A DNA stretch of 23,129 nt from Anaerolineales bacterium (GTDB lineage: Bacteria > Chloroflexota > Anaerolineae > 4572-78 > J111), in assembly GCA_012032575.1 (NCBI GenBank), contig JAAUSP010000050.1:1-23129 (forward strand). Reading direction: 5' to 3'. Shown piece after piece: positions 13,387-21,991 of the stretch (position 1 is its first letter; every line of letters begins with the position of its first letter). A program made the translations under genes and the position numbers. The notes under the pieces are model-generated. The model had not been told where the DNA came from. It saw only the letters and a list, made by a program, of their open reading frames with translations, and did no database searches.

Positions 13387-14793
13387 ATGACGACTTTAAT
13401 CAAAAATGGAACGGTTGTTACCGCCGGGGACACGTTCAAAGCAGATGTGCTTGTTGAAGGGGAAAAAGTGACCCTTATCGGCCAAAATTTGCCGGGAGAA
13501 GGTTACGAAGTGATTGACGCCGAGGGGTTGCTCTTGCTGCCCGGCGGCATTGATGTGCATACCCACCTGGACCTCCCCTTCGGCGGCACGACATGCTCGG
13601 ATGATTTCTTTACCGGCCACCGGGCGGCAGCCTTCGGTGGGACCACCACGCACATTGACTTTGCCATTCAACCTATTGGGGGATCGCTCCGGCAGGGTCT
13701 AGGCGAGTGGCATCATAAAGCTGAAGGCAAAGCCTGCATTGATTACGGTTTCCACGTCGCTATTACCGATTTGCGACCGGAGGTAATGGAAGAAATTCCT
13801 GCGCTGGTGGGTGAAGGAGTGACGAGTTTGAAACTGTTTATGGCCTACAAAGGTTTGTTTCAGGTGGATGACACCACCCTGTTCCGGGCCATGCTCAAAG
13901 CCGCCGAAAACGGAATGCTGATTATGGTCCACGCCGAAAACGGCGATGTGATTGCCGAATTGGTTCCAAAGCTGCTGGCCGAAGGCAAAACTGATCCCAA
14001 ATACCACGCTGTGGCTCACCCGGCCCTGGCCGAAGGCGAAGCTACAGGCCGAGCTGTCGCTCTGGCCGGGATCGCCGGCTCGCCGCTGTATGTGGTCCAC
14101 ATGACCTGCCAGGAGGCGATTGAACAGCTCCAGTTGGGTCGGGCGAAAGGGCTGCCGGTGATGGGTGAAACCTGCACCCAATATATGTTTGTTTTTGAAG
14201 AAGATTTGGCTCGCCCCGGCTATGAAGGAGCCAAGTTTGTGTGCTCGCCGCCGGTGCGCCAGCCTAAAGACGCCGAAATTCTGTGGAAGGCGCTGGCCGA
14301 TAATACCCTGCAAGCTGTCTCAACAGATCACGCCGTTTTTTGGTATGAAGGGGGAGTCAAAGGACGTATCCCCGGCAAAGAGTTGGGGCTGGGCAACTTT
14401 GCTAAAATTCCCAACGGCATGCCCGGCATCGAAGATCGAATGCCGGTGATGTGGCATCACGGGGTGAATGGGGGCCGTTTCAACGCCAACCGCTTTGTGG
14501 AGATCACGGCGACCAATCCAGCCAAGATTTTTGGCCTCTATCCCCGTAAGGGCACCATTGCCGTCGGCTCGGATGCTGATATTGTGTTGTGGGACCCGCA
14601 GAAAGAACACACTATTTCTGCTGAAACCCATCACATGAATACGGATTATAATGTGTATGAGGGGATGCAGGTCAAAGGCTGGCCTGTGCGCACGTTGCTG
14701 CGCGGCCAAACCATTGTGGTTGGGACTGAATGGCACGGTCAACAGGGCGGCGGTGCGTTTTTGCGACGCAGTCCGCACGCAGAAGTATTGTAA
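13387..14793 (+). CDS. hydA: Hydantoinase / dihydropyrimidinase (binuclear zinc amidohydrolase)
   Basis: 468 residues, cytoplasmic, length normal for the family. It hydrolyses the ring of dihydropyrimidines or 5-substituted hydantoins to N-carbamoyl amino acids. All six expected metal ligands are present: His58 and His60 (GGIDVHTHLDLPF), the carboxylated Lys149 (SLKLFMAYKG), His182 (MVHAEN), His238 (VVHMTC) and Asp314 (STDHA). Further family signatures are GGTTTHIDFAIQP and NPAKIFGLYPRKGTIAVGSD followed by ADIVLWDP. Most relatives read STDHCPF at the last site; here it is STDHAVFWYEGG, a variation close to the active site. No N-carbamoylase or beta-ureidopropionase follows, so the next step must be encoded elsewhere. 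It is the last gene before a strong terminator. Allantoinase and phenylhydantoinase are alternative specificities. Confidence 0.92.
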   Translation: MTTLIKNGTVVTAGDTFKADVLVEGEKVTLIGQNLPGEGYEVIDAEGLLLLPGGIDVHTHLDLPFGGTTCSDDFFTGHRAAAFGGTTTHIDFAIQPIGGSLRQGLGEWHHKAEGKACIDYGFHVAITDLRPEVMEEIPALVGEGVTSLKLFMAYKGLFQVDDTTLFRAMLKAAENGMLIMVHAENGDVIAELVPKLLAEGKTDPKYHAVAHPALAEGEATGRAVALAGIAGSPLYVVHMTCQEAIEQLQLGRAKGLPVMGETCTQYMFVFEEDLARPGYEGAKFVCSPPVRQPKDAEILWKALADNTLQAVSTDHAVFWYEGGVKGRIPGKELGLGNFAKIPNGMPGIEDRMPVMWHHGVNGGRFNANRFVEITATNPAKIFGLYPRKGTIAVGSDADIVLWDPQKEHTISAETHHMNTDYNVYEGMQVKGWPVRTLLRGQTIVVGTEWHGQQGGGAFLRRSPHAEVL

Positions 14794-14813
14794 AACAGTA
14801 GTTTTTTATCAAG

Positions 14814-14847
14814 AATAGGGATACTGATACCAGTATTCCTATTTTTT
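14814..14847 (+). terminator. Intrinsic terminator of the plus-strand operon
   Basis: AATAGGGATACTG (14814-14826) pairs with CAGTATTCCTATT (14831-14843), 13 pairs including one G-T, with a 4-base loop ATAC. Six Ts (14842-14847) follow, 20 bases after the hydantoinase stop. Confidence 0.9.
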
Positions 14848-15055
14848 GTATTATCACCCCATTTTATCAAAAACACCACGAAGTTAATACAACTTTTCTA
14901 TTAGCAGTAAACGGGTCTGCTATTTCCAAAGTTTGGATTATATTCACCTGCATAAAATACTTTCGAAAATAAAAGTGGAGTAAAATTAGAAACTATTTGA
15001 AAATAATTTGTGATAAATCATAGTTTATGGCAATTTATTAGATAGAAGTGGGGGA
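14848..15055. other. AT-rich gap between convergent operons
   Basis: No open frame, RNA gene or clear terminator for the minus-strand operon is visible. The only pairing I find is AAACTAT (14990-14996) with ATAGTTT (15020-15026), around a 23-base loop, which is weak. Confidence 0.5.
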
Positions 15056-15847
15056 TTATTTTTCTAATTTTACAACAAATCTGATAAAAACAATTACGCA
15101 GAAAAGGTAAACGATAAAAAACAGACCATATAATTCCGGGTTAGCCCAGCCGTAGGATTTGTATTCAGTCAGGCGTTCAAAAAAAATCTGGCTTGTCTTA
15201 AAGCGCGATCCGTGATAATGGAGTTGAAATGCTACATCAAGGTTTTCTTCATGCGACGGCTCAGCCCGAATAATTGGTAAATAAACTCTGATATTACTGG
15301 CTGGAGATGGTTGGAGGGCTGAAGACTTATCCGGCTTTTTTCCGAATAACGATACCTGATAAAAAGCTTGCCCGTCGGGGTAAACATTTCCCTCGCCGGC
15401 CAGAACGCCGATTACTTGTTCATCGCTTTTAGTATTTGCGCTGAGAATAAAACAATATTTTTGAGCAGTGGACTCTTCGAGAGGGTCAAAAGAGAAGGTG
15501 TAGAAAGTTTGTCCGTCAATTTCGCCTTGCGGCCGGAGGGCCACTTGCCTTCTCAAATTACTTTGAGCCTGACAAGACTCGCGCAGTTGAAAAGTAAGTT
15601 CAGCAGCGACGGCAGGATTCAGATTTTCAACAAAAATATCTACCTGATCAAGCCCAGGATAGCTGGCGACAAACTCCTGCCTTACCTCACTGCCGGCAGC
15701 TAACCAGAGGGGGTGAGAACCAAACAACTTCCCGTAATAGGCGCTCTGGTAGAGGTTTCCGTCGCTGACTAAAAACCACAACCCCAGAATTAAAATGACG
15801 GTCAAGATCAGGCTGAAATACCAGGAGCTAAATAGGTGACGCAGCAT
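15056..15847 (-). CDS. Unrecognised membrane-anchored protein with an extracytoplasmic domain
   Basis: 263 residues. An N-terminal helix (about 9-28, YFSLILTVILILGLWFLV) and a C-terminal helix (about 241-258, YGLFFIVYLFCVIVFIRF) flank a soluble domain of about 210 residues. That domain should face outside, because positive residues cluster after the last helix. It contains short beta-like segments (VDIFVENLNPAVAAELTFQL, FYTFSFDPLEE, AFYQVSLFG, VAFQLHYHGSRFK) of the kind found in carbohydrate-associated or accessory domains, but I recognise no family. It is the last gene of the glycan cluster, 4 bases after the DUF2142-like protein, and may be its partner. Codon use resembles the neighbours. 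Confidence 0.75.
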   Translation of the reverse strand: MLRHLFSSWYFSLILTVILILGLWFLVSDGNLYQSAYYGKLFGSHPLWLAAGSEVRQEFVASYPGLDQVDIFVENLNPAVAAELTFQLRESCQAQSNLRRQVALRPQGEIDGQTFYTFSFDPLEESTAQKYCFILSANTKSDEQVIGVLAGEGNVYPDGQAFYQVSLFGKKPDKSSALQPSPASNIRVYLPIIRAEPSHEENLDVAFQLHYHGSRFKTSQIFFERLTEYKSYGWANPELYGLFFIVYLFCVIVFIRFVVKLEK

Positions 15848-15851
15848 TAAA

Positions 15852-17305
15852 TTAGCTATACAAATAAGGTAAAATAACTACAAAAAGAACCAAACAATCA
15901 TAGGCAAACCAGCCGATAACCCAAGTCGGCAAAGCGAGCTTGCGCCAGCCCGAGGGAAATAGCTGCCGGAACCCAAAATATAAATATAGGGCTAACGGAA
16001 TCACCGCCGGAAAATAATAACGAGAGTGAAAACTCCAGCTTGACGACTCGCTGCCGATAATCGGGGCGGTGATGCCAATGAATGAAAAGATCAGGGCCAG
16101 AAACAGGATGATTAATAGGCTTCGTTGCAGCTTGCTGTATTCCTCAGCATGGCGGGCAGGCCCTAACAGAGATTGATAACAAAAAACCAAACCACCCCCG
16201 CCCACAAAAAACAAAATGGCTGCCCACCAGCGAACCCACCCCCAGGGAATGTGAATGTTTGACCAGCCAAAAAGCCCGGCGAATGATATAACGGCCAGGT
16301 TTAGGGCCGTCACATAATACGAAAGCGGGCGGTCCGTCACCAGTTCTCGCCAGGCAGGTAAATTAAAAGACGCGGCTGAAAGCGAGAGGATTTGTCTGCC
16401 TCCCCCTGAATATTGGTGCAGCAAGAGAGAAGCAAGCAAGGTCAATCCTACCAACAGACCAAGCAGGCTATAAGTGAGGAGTGATGACCACTCTAACCGG
16501 CGGCCAAGCCAAACGATTAAAGCTGCCGCCAGCGTGGGAAGCAAAAAAAATGTAGTTGGTTTGGTTAAAAGCGCCAGGCTCAAAAAAAGTATCAGGCCGG
16601 CAGCTTTTGCTAGCGAAACCCCATTAAGCCACGTTTTGACCAAAAGCAAAAAAAAGCCGAGGCCAGGAGTTCGGCCATAGCATCAACTGTCACCGAGGCG
16701 CCCACATGGGTGTGCATGGGCCAAAACATAACAAAGGACACCCCAGCTATTGCCAGCCCCGGCTGCGCTGGAAAGATAGCGCGTGTCGCCAACCAGACGA
16801 TTATCACAGTAGCCGCCGTAAATAACACCGACACAAATCTCAGCAAATAAACCTGGGTAGTTAGATCCAACGAGGCAGTTGCGGCAGAGAGAGGGGCTAA
16901 AGTAACATGATAGAGCATCAAATATGAGTTTGCTTTTACAACCCCGGCCGCAACTTGAGTGGGATAGTAATCAATAAACAGGTTGGTAGTAACACCTAAA
17001 CTTTGGGTAGGCGAATAGAGGTTGACCAACTGCCAAATTCGATGCTTATCAAACGTAGCGACCATCTCCGGGTGCATGGGCGTTGTCGCATAAACCTCAG
17101 CCGTAGGCCACTTTTTCTCCTGGCCCATTAAACGGATGGCCTCAAAATGAGCCGACTCATCGGGAGCCAAAAAGGGGGGAAAAATAGACAAATAGAGCAG
17201 CCCGTGTAACACGGTCAGGGTAACTATCAGGGCCAGGGGCCAGCGCAAACTTAAATTCCTGGTTTGCGGAGATGCTATTACAGTTGGTTTGCCGGCGGAA
17301 ACCAT
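15852..17305 (-). CDS. DUF2142-like multi-helix membrane protein (GT-C glycosyltransferase-like); one frameshift
   Basis: Predicted 484 residues when corrected. The first part (16610-17305) carries PPFLAPDESAHFEAIRLMG, the family-type acidic loop after helix 1 (PDEPAHF in many DUF2142 proteins). It then breaks into a shadow frame at T8 (A8 on the plus strand, 16648-16655). One additional T joins AELLASAFF to LLLVKTWLNGVSLAKAAGLI, and the reading continues through helices to ILPYLYS at 15852. About ten membrane helices are expected. Such proteins are thought to transfer sugars from lipid-linked donors at the outer face of the membrane. The start is the ATG at 17305, whose A-T-G overlaps the TGA of the preceding gene by one base (TTGATGG). 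Confidence 0.8.
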
Positions 17306-18750
17306 CAAACGCCTTTTAAGAGGAGGATGGTCCCTACAGTTTTCAAAAGAATCACCAGGTCGAGTTGCAGGGATTGATGTTTGATGTAGTAGAGGTCATA
17401 ACGGAGTTTTTCCAGCGCATCGCTAACGGAACGGCCGTAATCATAATTTACCTGGGCCCAGCCGGTTAAGCCCGGTTTGACTGTAAGCCGGGTGCGATAA
17501 AAGGGGATAGTTTGCTGCAATTCGGCTACAAATTCGGGGCGTTCCGGGCGGGGGCCGATCAGACTCATATTGCCGGCCAAAACATTCAAAAGCTGGGGCA
17601 GCTCATCCAGGCGGGTGCGGCGCAGAAAAAGACCGGTTTTGGTTACCCGTGCATCCGATTTCTCGGCCCATTTGGGTTGACCGTCAGCTTCGGCATCCAC
17701 AATCATGGAACGAAGCTTGATCAGCTCAAAAGTTTTGCCGGCTCGCCCCAGTCTTTTTTGGCGGTAAAAAACCGGGCCGGGTGAGTCGAACTTGATAAGC
17801 AAGGCCAAAACAGGCAATAAGGTGGCAAAAATAACCAGGCCAATTGAAGCGATGAGAATATCCAGAATTCGTTTGACGAGGCGGTAAAATAAATGCTGCC
17901 CTCCCCGATCGAGAGGCAAAACAACATACCAGTTATCGCCGGTATGTTCGACCGGCACTCGATCGGTCAATCGCTCATACAGCTCCGACATCGTCGAAAC
18001 CTGCGCTCCCTGCTCGTAACAGGTCAGCAAGTGGGCCAAAACTTCGCCCTTTACATCGCGATTGATTGCCATAACAATATCGGTTACGGCTCTTTTTTGG
18101 GCCAGAGCCGGCAAATCGGTGGTGGAGCCGATAACGGAGATGTTTTGGACGGTGGTTTGTTGTTTGGCCGGATCATCGTCAACAAAACCAATGACCTCAA
18201 AGTGGGCCGGGGCAAAATCTTGAATAGTCTTGAGGATAGTTTGACCGGCCCAGCCCGCGCCGACAATAATGGCCCGGCGCTGAAAAACCGTCAGGGCAAA
18301 GGCCGAGCTGTACAAACGCCGCCAGCCCAACAACAAAAAAGGCGAAACCACGGCAAAGAAGCCGACAAAATGGCGCGGCATCCAGAAGGGCGGAGCCAAA
18401 GCGTAAATGAGCAGGTATAAAACAAAAATTTGCAGCACTGTTTTGAGCAGTGCCACAAAGCTGGCGACAGGGTCGGCAGCCACTTTGGGTTTATAGGCAT
18501 CATTGACCGTGGCCAGAACAAAGTAGAGCGCGGTCAGGCCAATCAACCACCAGGCGTAGTCCAGAATCAGGCTAAGCGAAAAGGCCCAGCCTGATCGTTG
18601 CGCCCCGAAACGCAACCCAAGCAAGAGGGCAACCAGCACCAAAAAGCCATCAACCGCCACCAGAATGTGCTTGTGTTCGGCCAACTGCATGGCAAAAGTG
18701 CGGCGAGGCAAAGCCGGCACGTTTACTGATAACAACAGCTCTTTGTCCAT
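17305..18750 (-). CDS. Polyprenyl-phosphate sugar-phosphate transferase (WcaJ/EpsL type)
   Basis: 481 residues. The N-terminal half has about four or five helices (for example HILVAVDGFLVLVALLLGL) followed by a Rossmann-like domain with IIVGAGWAGQTILKTI and VIGFVDDDPA. The C-terminal third is the bacterial sugar-transferase catalytic domain: RILDILIASIGLVIFATLL, SPGPVFYRQKRLGRAGKTFE, LIKLRSMIVDAEADG, RTRLDELPQLLNVLAGNMSL with IGPRPERPEFV, and KPGLTGWAQVNYDYGRSVSD. This enzyme starts repeat-unit synthesis by moving a hexose-1-phosphate from a nucleotide sugar onto undecaprenyl phosphate at the inner face of the membrane. It begins 3 bases after the ExoA-like gene and overlaps the next gene by one base. 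Confidence 0.93.
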   Translation of the reverse strand: MDKELLLSVNVPALPRRTFAMQLAEHKHILVAVDGFLVLVALLLGLRFGAQRSGWAFSLSLILDYAWWLIGLTALYFVLATVNDAYKPKVAADPVASFVALLKTVLQIFVLYLLIYALAPPFWMPRHFVGFFAVVSPFLLLGWRRLYSSAFALTVFQRRAIIVGAGWAGQTILKTIQDFAPAHFEVIGFVDDDPAKQQTTVQNISVIGSTTDLPALAQKRAVTDIVMAINRDVKGEVLAHLLTCYEQGAQVSTMSELYERLTDRVPVEHTGDNWYVVLPLDRGGQHLFYRLVKRILDILIASIGLVIFATLLPVLALLIKFDSPGPVFYRQKRLGRAGKTFELIKLRSMIVDAEADGQPKWAEKSDARVTKTGLFLRRTRLDELPQLLNVLAGNMSLIGPRPERPEFVAELQQTIPFYRTRLTVKPGLTGWAQVNYDYGRSVSDALEKLRYDLYYIKHQSLQLDLVILLKTVGTILLLKGV

Positions 18751-18753
18751 AGC

Positions 18754-19755
18754 TCAACGCTGCTTTGGTTTGAAAAAGACCCGGATCAGCCCAAGCCAAA
18801 AGCCCAGACCCCAGGCAAAGTGGATCGTTGCAAAGATAAGCGGTAAAATCGGCCCGTAGCGCCAGCCTCCCCGCCTGGCCCCTATTGTACTCGCAACAAA
18901 ATTTGCCAGCAAATAGCACCCGGCCATCAGCCCAAACAAGCGGCGCAGCGGCTTCCCAAAAAATGCGCCGACAAATGCCCCCAGAAAAGCGCCGACAAAC
19001 AAGGGCGGAACGGCCTGCCGCCACCGCAGCGACTCAGGGTGCTTTTGGAGGGTCTGGACTTTGCCCTGGCCGTAGCGAAAATACTGCCGCCACAAGGCCG
19101 CCAGACTGGACCGCGGAGTGTAAGTTGAACGAATGGCCGGACTGAGTAATATTTTGCCACCGGCCTGGCGCAAACGATAATTCAACTCATAATCCTGGTT
19201 GATGCGCAAACTTTCATCAAACAGACCAATCTCATCAAAAGTTTTGCGCCAATACGCGCCCAGATAAACGGTATCTACGTATTGTTCCTGAGTTGAATAG
19301 TGGAATTTGGAATCACCCACCCCAAAAGGCGAAGTGGTTACCAGCGCGACTCCCTCTCCGATATAAGTAGTTCCAACTGGGCGCATTAACCCGCCCACAT
19401 TATCGGCTTTGCCTTCAAGCAAATAGCGCACGCATTGACTCACATAATCTGGCTCGATCAAGGCATGTCCATCTACCCGCACAATGATATCGCCGCGGGC
19501 AGCCAGAATACCTACGTTAAGCGCTGCGGGGGTAATGCGGCCAGGATTGGTTAGCAAGCGCAGGCCCGGATGGCGCTGTCCCAAAATCTGAACCAGGTCA
19601 GGAGTGCCATCGGTTGAGCCGCCGTCAACCACCAAAATTTCCAGCAGATCAGGCGGATAATCCTGCTGCAAAACAGCCTCCAGGCTGTGGGCAATAGAGG
19701 CTGCTTCGTTAAGAACAGGCATAACAACCGAAACAGTCGGCAACGATGAGTTCAC
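18754..19755 (-). CDS. Family 2 glycosyltransferase, ExoA-like, with C-terminal membrane helices
   Basis: 333 residues. The GT2 nucleotide-sugar domain runs from VSVVMPVLNEAASIAHSLEA through LEILVVDGGSTDGTPDLV, then ALNVGILAARGDIIVRVDGH (DxD-like site), and DEIGLFDESLRINQDYELNY. The last 100 residues hold about three helices that anchor the protein. The arrangement matches succinoglycan-type ExoA transferases, which extend a lipid-linked oligosaccharide at the cytoplasmic face. It sits directly before the priming transferase gene and 4 bases after the GT4 gene. Confidence 0.9.
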   Translation of the reverse strand: MNSSLPTVSVVMPVLNEAASIAHSLEAVLQQDYPPDLLEILVVDGGSTDGTPDLVQILGQRHPGLRLLTNPGRITPAALNVGILAARGDIIVRVDGHALIEPDYVSQCVRYLLEGKADNVGGLMRPVGTTYIGEGVALVTTSPFGVGDSKFHYSTQEQYVDTVYLGAYWRKTFDEIGLFDESLRINQDYELNYRLRQAGGKILLSPAIRSTYTPRSSLAALWRQYFRYGQGKVQTLQKHPESLRWRQAVPPLFVGAFLGAFVGAFFGKPLRRLFGLMAGCYLLANFVASTIGARRGGWRYGPILPLIFATIHFAWGLGFWLGLIRVFFKPKQR

Positions 19756-19759
19756 CAGG

Positions 19760-21019
19760 TCAATCTCCTCTACCGCTCATAGCGGGTAATTCCGGGGTTG
19801 GCATCGCAAGCCCCAACACGTTCAACAACCGGTCTACCGAGCGTTGGGTGGTGTACATTGTCTCGACTTGCTGTCTGCCAGATTGGCTCAGGCGACGCTG
19901 TTGCAACGGATCGGCCAGTAATTCAGCCACAGTTTGCGCAAACAGTTCCGGCTGATCGGCTACCAACAGGTCTTCACCGGGCGTAAACTCAATTCCTTCA
20001 GCCCCGATCGAAGTCGTTACCACCGGCTTGCCCCATGCCAGCGCCTCCAGAATTTTCAGGCGGGTGCCGGCTCCAATCCGCAGGGGGACGACCATCACGG
20101 CTACCCGGCGAGCCAGGGTAAACATATCGTCCACTTCGCCCATAAATTCGATGGCCGGATGGCCGGCTAACGCCTGAATTGAGGCTGGCGCAGACCGGCC
20201 GGCCAACACAAACTTGACCTGGGGTTGGCGAAGCTGAATAAGGGGCAGAATGTCGCGCACAAAATAGTGAACCGCATCTACATTGGCCGCCCAGTTAAAG
20301 GCGCCAAAAAAGCCGAGGGTATTGGGTTCGGTTTGGGCAGGATCGGCTACGGGATAGCGTTCCAAAATTAGCCCGGTGGGACGGTACAGGAGTTTGTCGC
20401 TGCTAATTTCAGGGAATTCCTGCCGGATGTAGGCCAGGTCTTCCTGGCCGACAAAAAGATGCTGGTCGGCAACCAAGAGCGCGGCCCGCAAATATGCTTT
20501 CAGACGTTGAATTTCGTAATGGCGAAACCATTTTACGATAGAATTGGGGGCTACATCGGAAAAATACTGGTACACCTTGGGCGTAACCACCCGATGTTCG
20601 AGCACGATTCGGGGCTTTTGGCCTTGAGCAAAGGTCAATCCTGGCTGCATGAGATATTGAAACATGAAGCTAAATTCAACCAACACCAGCTTGTAGGCAC
20701 AGGTTCCCAACTGCTGATTAATGGCCTGCTGCATAAGCTGGCTGTGGTGTCGAGCCACTACCAGCGGTTGCTGCCGCAGCAGGGCTTTAAGCACCACTTC
20801 GGCTGACCAGCCTCCCAACCCCTCGATCAACACCAGATGGTGGCATAATTGCCGGATCGGCTCCAGCTTTTCCTGGGAGCGGTCAGCCCTGAAACAGACC
20901 AGATCAATCACAGCGCCGCGTCGTTTTAGCTCGCTCAATGTCCCAAAAATCGAGATACCTCCTCCACTATCAGGCAGGGGCGGCGTCGGGGTAATCAAAA
21001 GAAGAGTGAGGGGTTCCAT
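19760..21019 (-). CDS. Family 4 glycosyltransferase (GT-B fold)
   Basis: 419 residues from the ATG at 21019. A TTG three bases upstream is also in frame, but the ATG overlaps the preceding gene's TGA (TTGATGG) and is the natural coupled start. The N-terminal Rossmann domain begins LLLITPTPPLPDSGGGISIF. The C-terminal domain shows NTLGFFGAFNWAANVDAVHY, VKFVLAGRSAPASIQALAG, IEFMGEVDDMFTLARRVAV, and the sugar-nucleotide site GAGTRLKILEALAWGKPVVT followed by TSIGAEGIEF. It resembles transferases of exosortase/PEP-CTERM-type exopolysaccharide clusters, though no exosortase is in the window. Donor and acceptor are unknown. Confidence 0.92.
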   Translation of the reverse strand: MEPLTLLLITPTPPLPDSGGGISIFGTLSELKRRGAVIDLVCFRADRSQEKLEPIRQLCHHLVLIEGLGGWSAEVVLKALLRQQPLVVARHHSQLMQQAINQQLGTCAYKLVLVEFSFMFQYLMQPGLTFAQGQKPRIVLEHRVVTPKVYQYFSDVAPNSIVKWFRHYEIQRLKAYLRAALLVADQHLFVGQEDLAYIRQEFPEISSDKLLYRPTGLILERYPVADPAQTEPNTLGFFGAFNWAANVDAVHYFVRDILPLIQLRQPQVKFVLAGRSAPASIQALAGHPAIEFMGEVDDMFTLARRVAVMVVPLRIGAGTRLKILEALAWGKPVVTTSIGAEGIEFTPGEDLLVADQPELFAQTVAELLADPLQQRRLSQSGRQQVETMYTTQRSVDRLLNVLGLAMPTPELPAMSGRGD

Positions 21020-21982
21020 CAATATACTTTGCCTCGTTTACCCCGCCAGCCATCAACAAAGCCGGTCAACACGGCCTGCTGGATCAGGAAAAATGTTTTG
21101 AGGCCGGGCCAATACTTAAACGGAGCTAACAGACGCCGGGCCAAAAAGATCAGTAACCAGACGGCGGTAACAGGCTTATACCAGACCGGGGCAAACTTGA
21201 GGGCGTTGTGACAGCGATTGCGTGTAAAATAATAGGCAGCAAACGGGGAAAGACGTCCGCTGTTTAAAGTAATATCATGCCATGCCTTTGAAGCCGGTGC
21301 GTTCAACACCCGAAAGCCGGCCCCTTTGGCGCGGGTACAAAAATCTACGTCATCCCCATAAACAAAATAGCCCGGATCCACTGAACCGATCTGCGCCACT
21401 ACTTTTGTAGCTAAAAGCATGGAGCACATTGGAACATAATCAATTTCCCTGATTTGCTCAAACTGCCCTTCATCTCGCACCTTGTCGCCCACTATTCGAT
21501 TCATAGCCCGTTTAAGATTTAACATGCCCCCCATACTCCAGATTACCTGGGGGGCCTGGGCGAAATAAACTTTTGAGCCGACGATGCCAGCATTTGGCTC
21601 CTGTTCAGCCACGTGCAGCAGTTGGCTCAGGGCGTCAGGGGCAACTGTAATATCGTTATCCAACAGCCACAGATATTCAGCCTCATAGGATAAGGCAGCG
21701 GCAATACCATCATAAAAGCCGCCGCTGCCCCCTTTATTGCTGGTATTGACGACCAAATGCACCCTCTGACCAAACTTCTCCCTGATGGCGGCAGCGGTAG
21801 CGTCGGTAGAGGTCATTGTCTACCACCACAATCGCCTGCAATGGATAAGTAGAAGCCAAAACCGACTCGATGCAACGCAGCACCTCGGCTCGTTTGTTCC
21901 AGGTGACAATCACGGCGACGACAGAGGGGTGACTCTCTTGGTTAGCAGTCAATTGCTCGCGTTCCATAACTACGGTAGACAA
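21019..21982 (-). CDS. Family 2 glycosyltransferase, rhamnosyl/galactofuranosyl-transferase-like; one frameshift
   Basis: About 320 residues after correction. The first frame (start 21982) gives SVVAVIVTWNKRAEVLRCIE and ends VVVDND before losing the fold. The second frame (21816-21019) resumes with STDATAAAIREKFG. Removing one base of GG at 21811-21812 (CC on the coding strand) joins them as VVVDNDSTDATAAA, the expected GT2 donor loop. Further features are NTSNKGGSGGFYDGIAAAL, EYLWLLDNDITVAPDAL (DxD region), YVPMCSMLLATKVV, YFVYGDDVDFCTRAKGAGF and KAWHDI. The NxGGSGGF motif is frequent in galactofuranosyl- and rhamnosyltransferases of this family. An in-frame ATG at 21967 is an alternative start. 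It lies 9 bases after the stop of the UGM/amine-oxidase-like gene. Confidence 0.85.
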
Positions 21983-21991
21983 AATTCGATC

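Noticed and set aside
14990..15026. Terminator for the minus-strand operon
   Set aside because: Only 7 pairs around a 23-base loop, with no solid T-run in the minus direction.
15368..15703. Plus-strand frame of 111 codons opposite the two-helix membrane protein
   Set aside because: No ribosome site or family features; it lies within the antisense of a gene with clear membrane helices and operon spacing.
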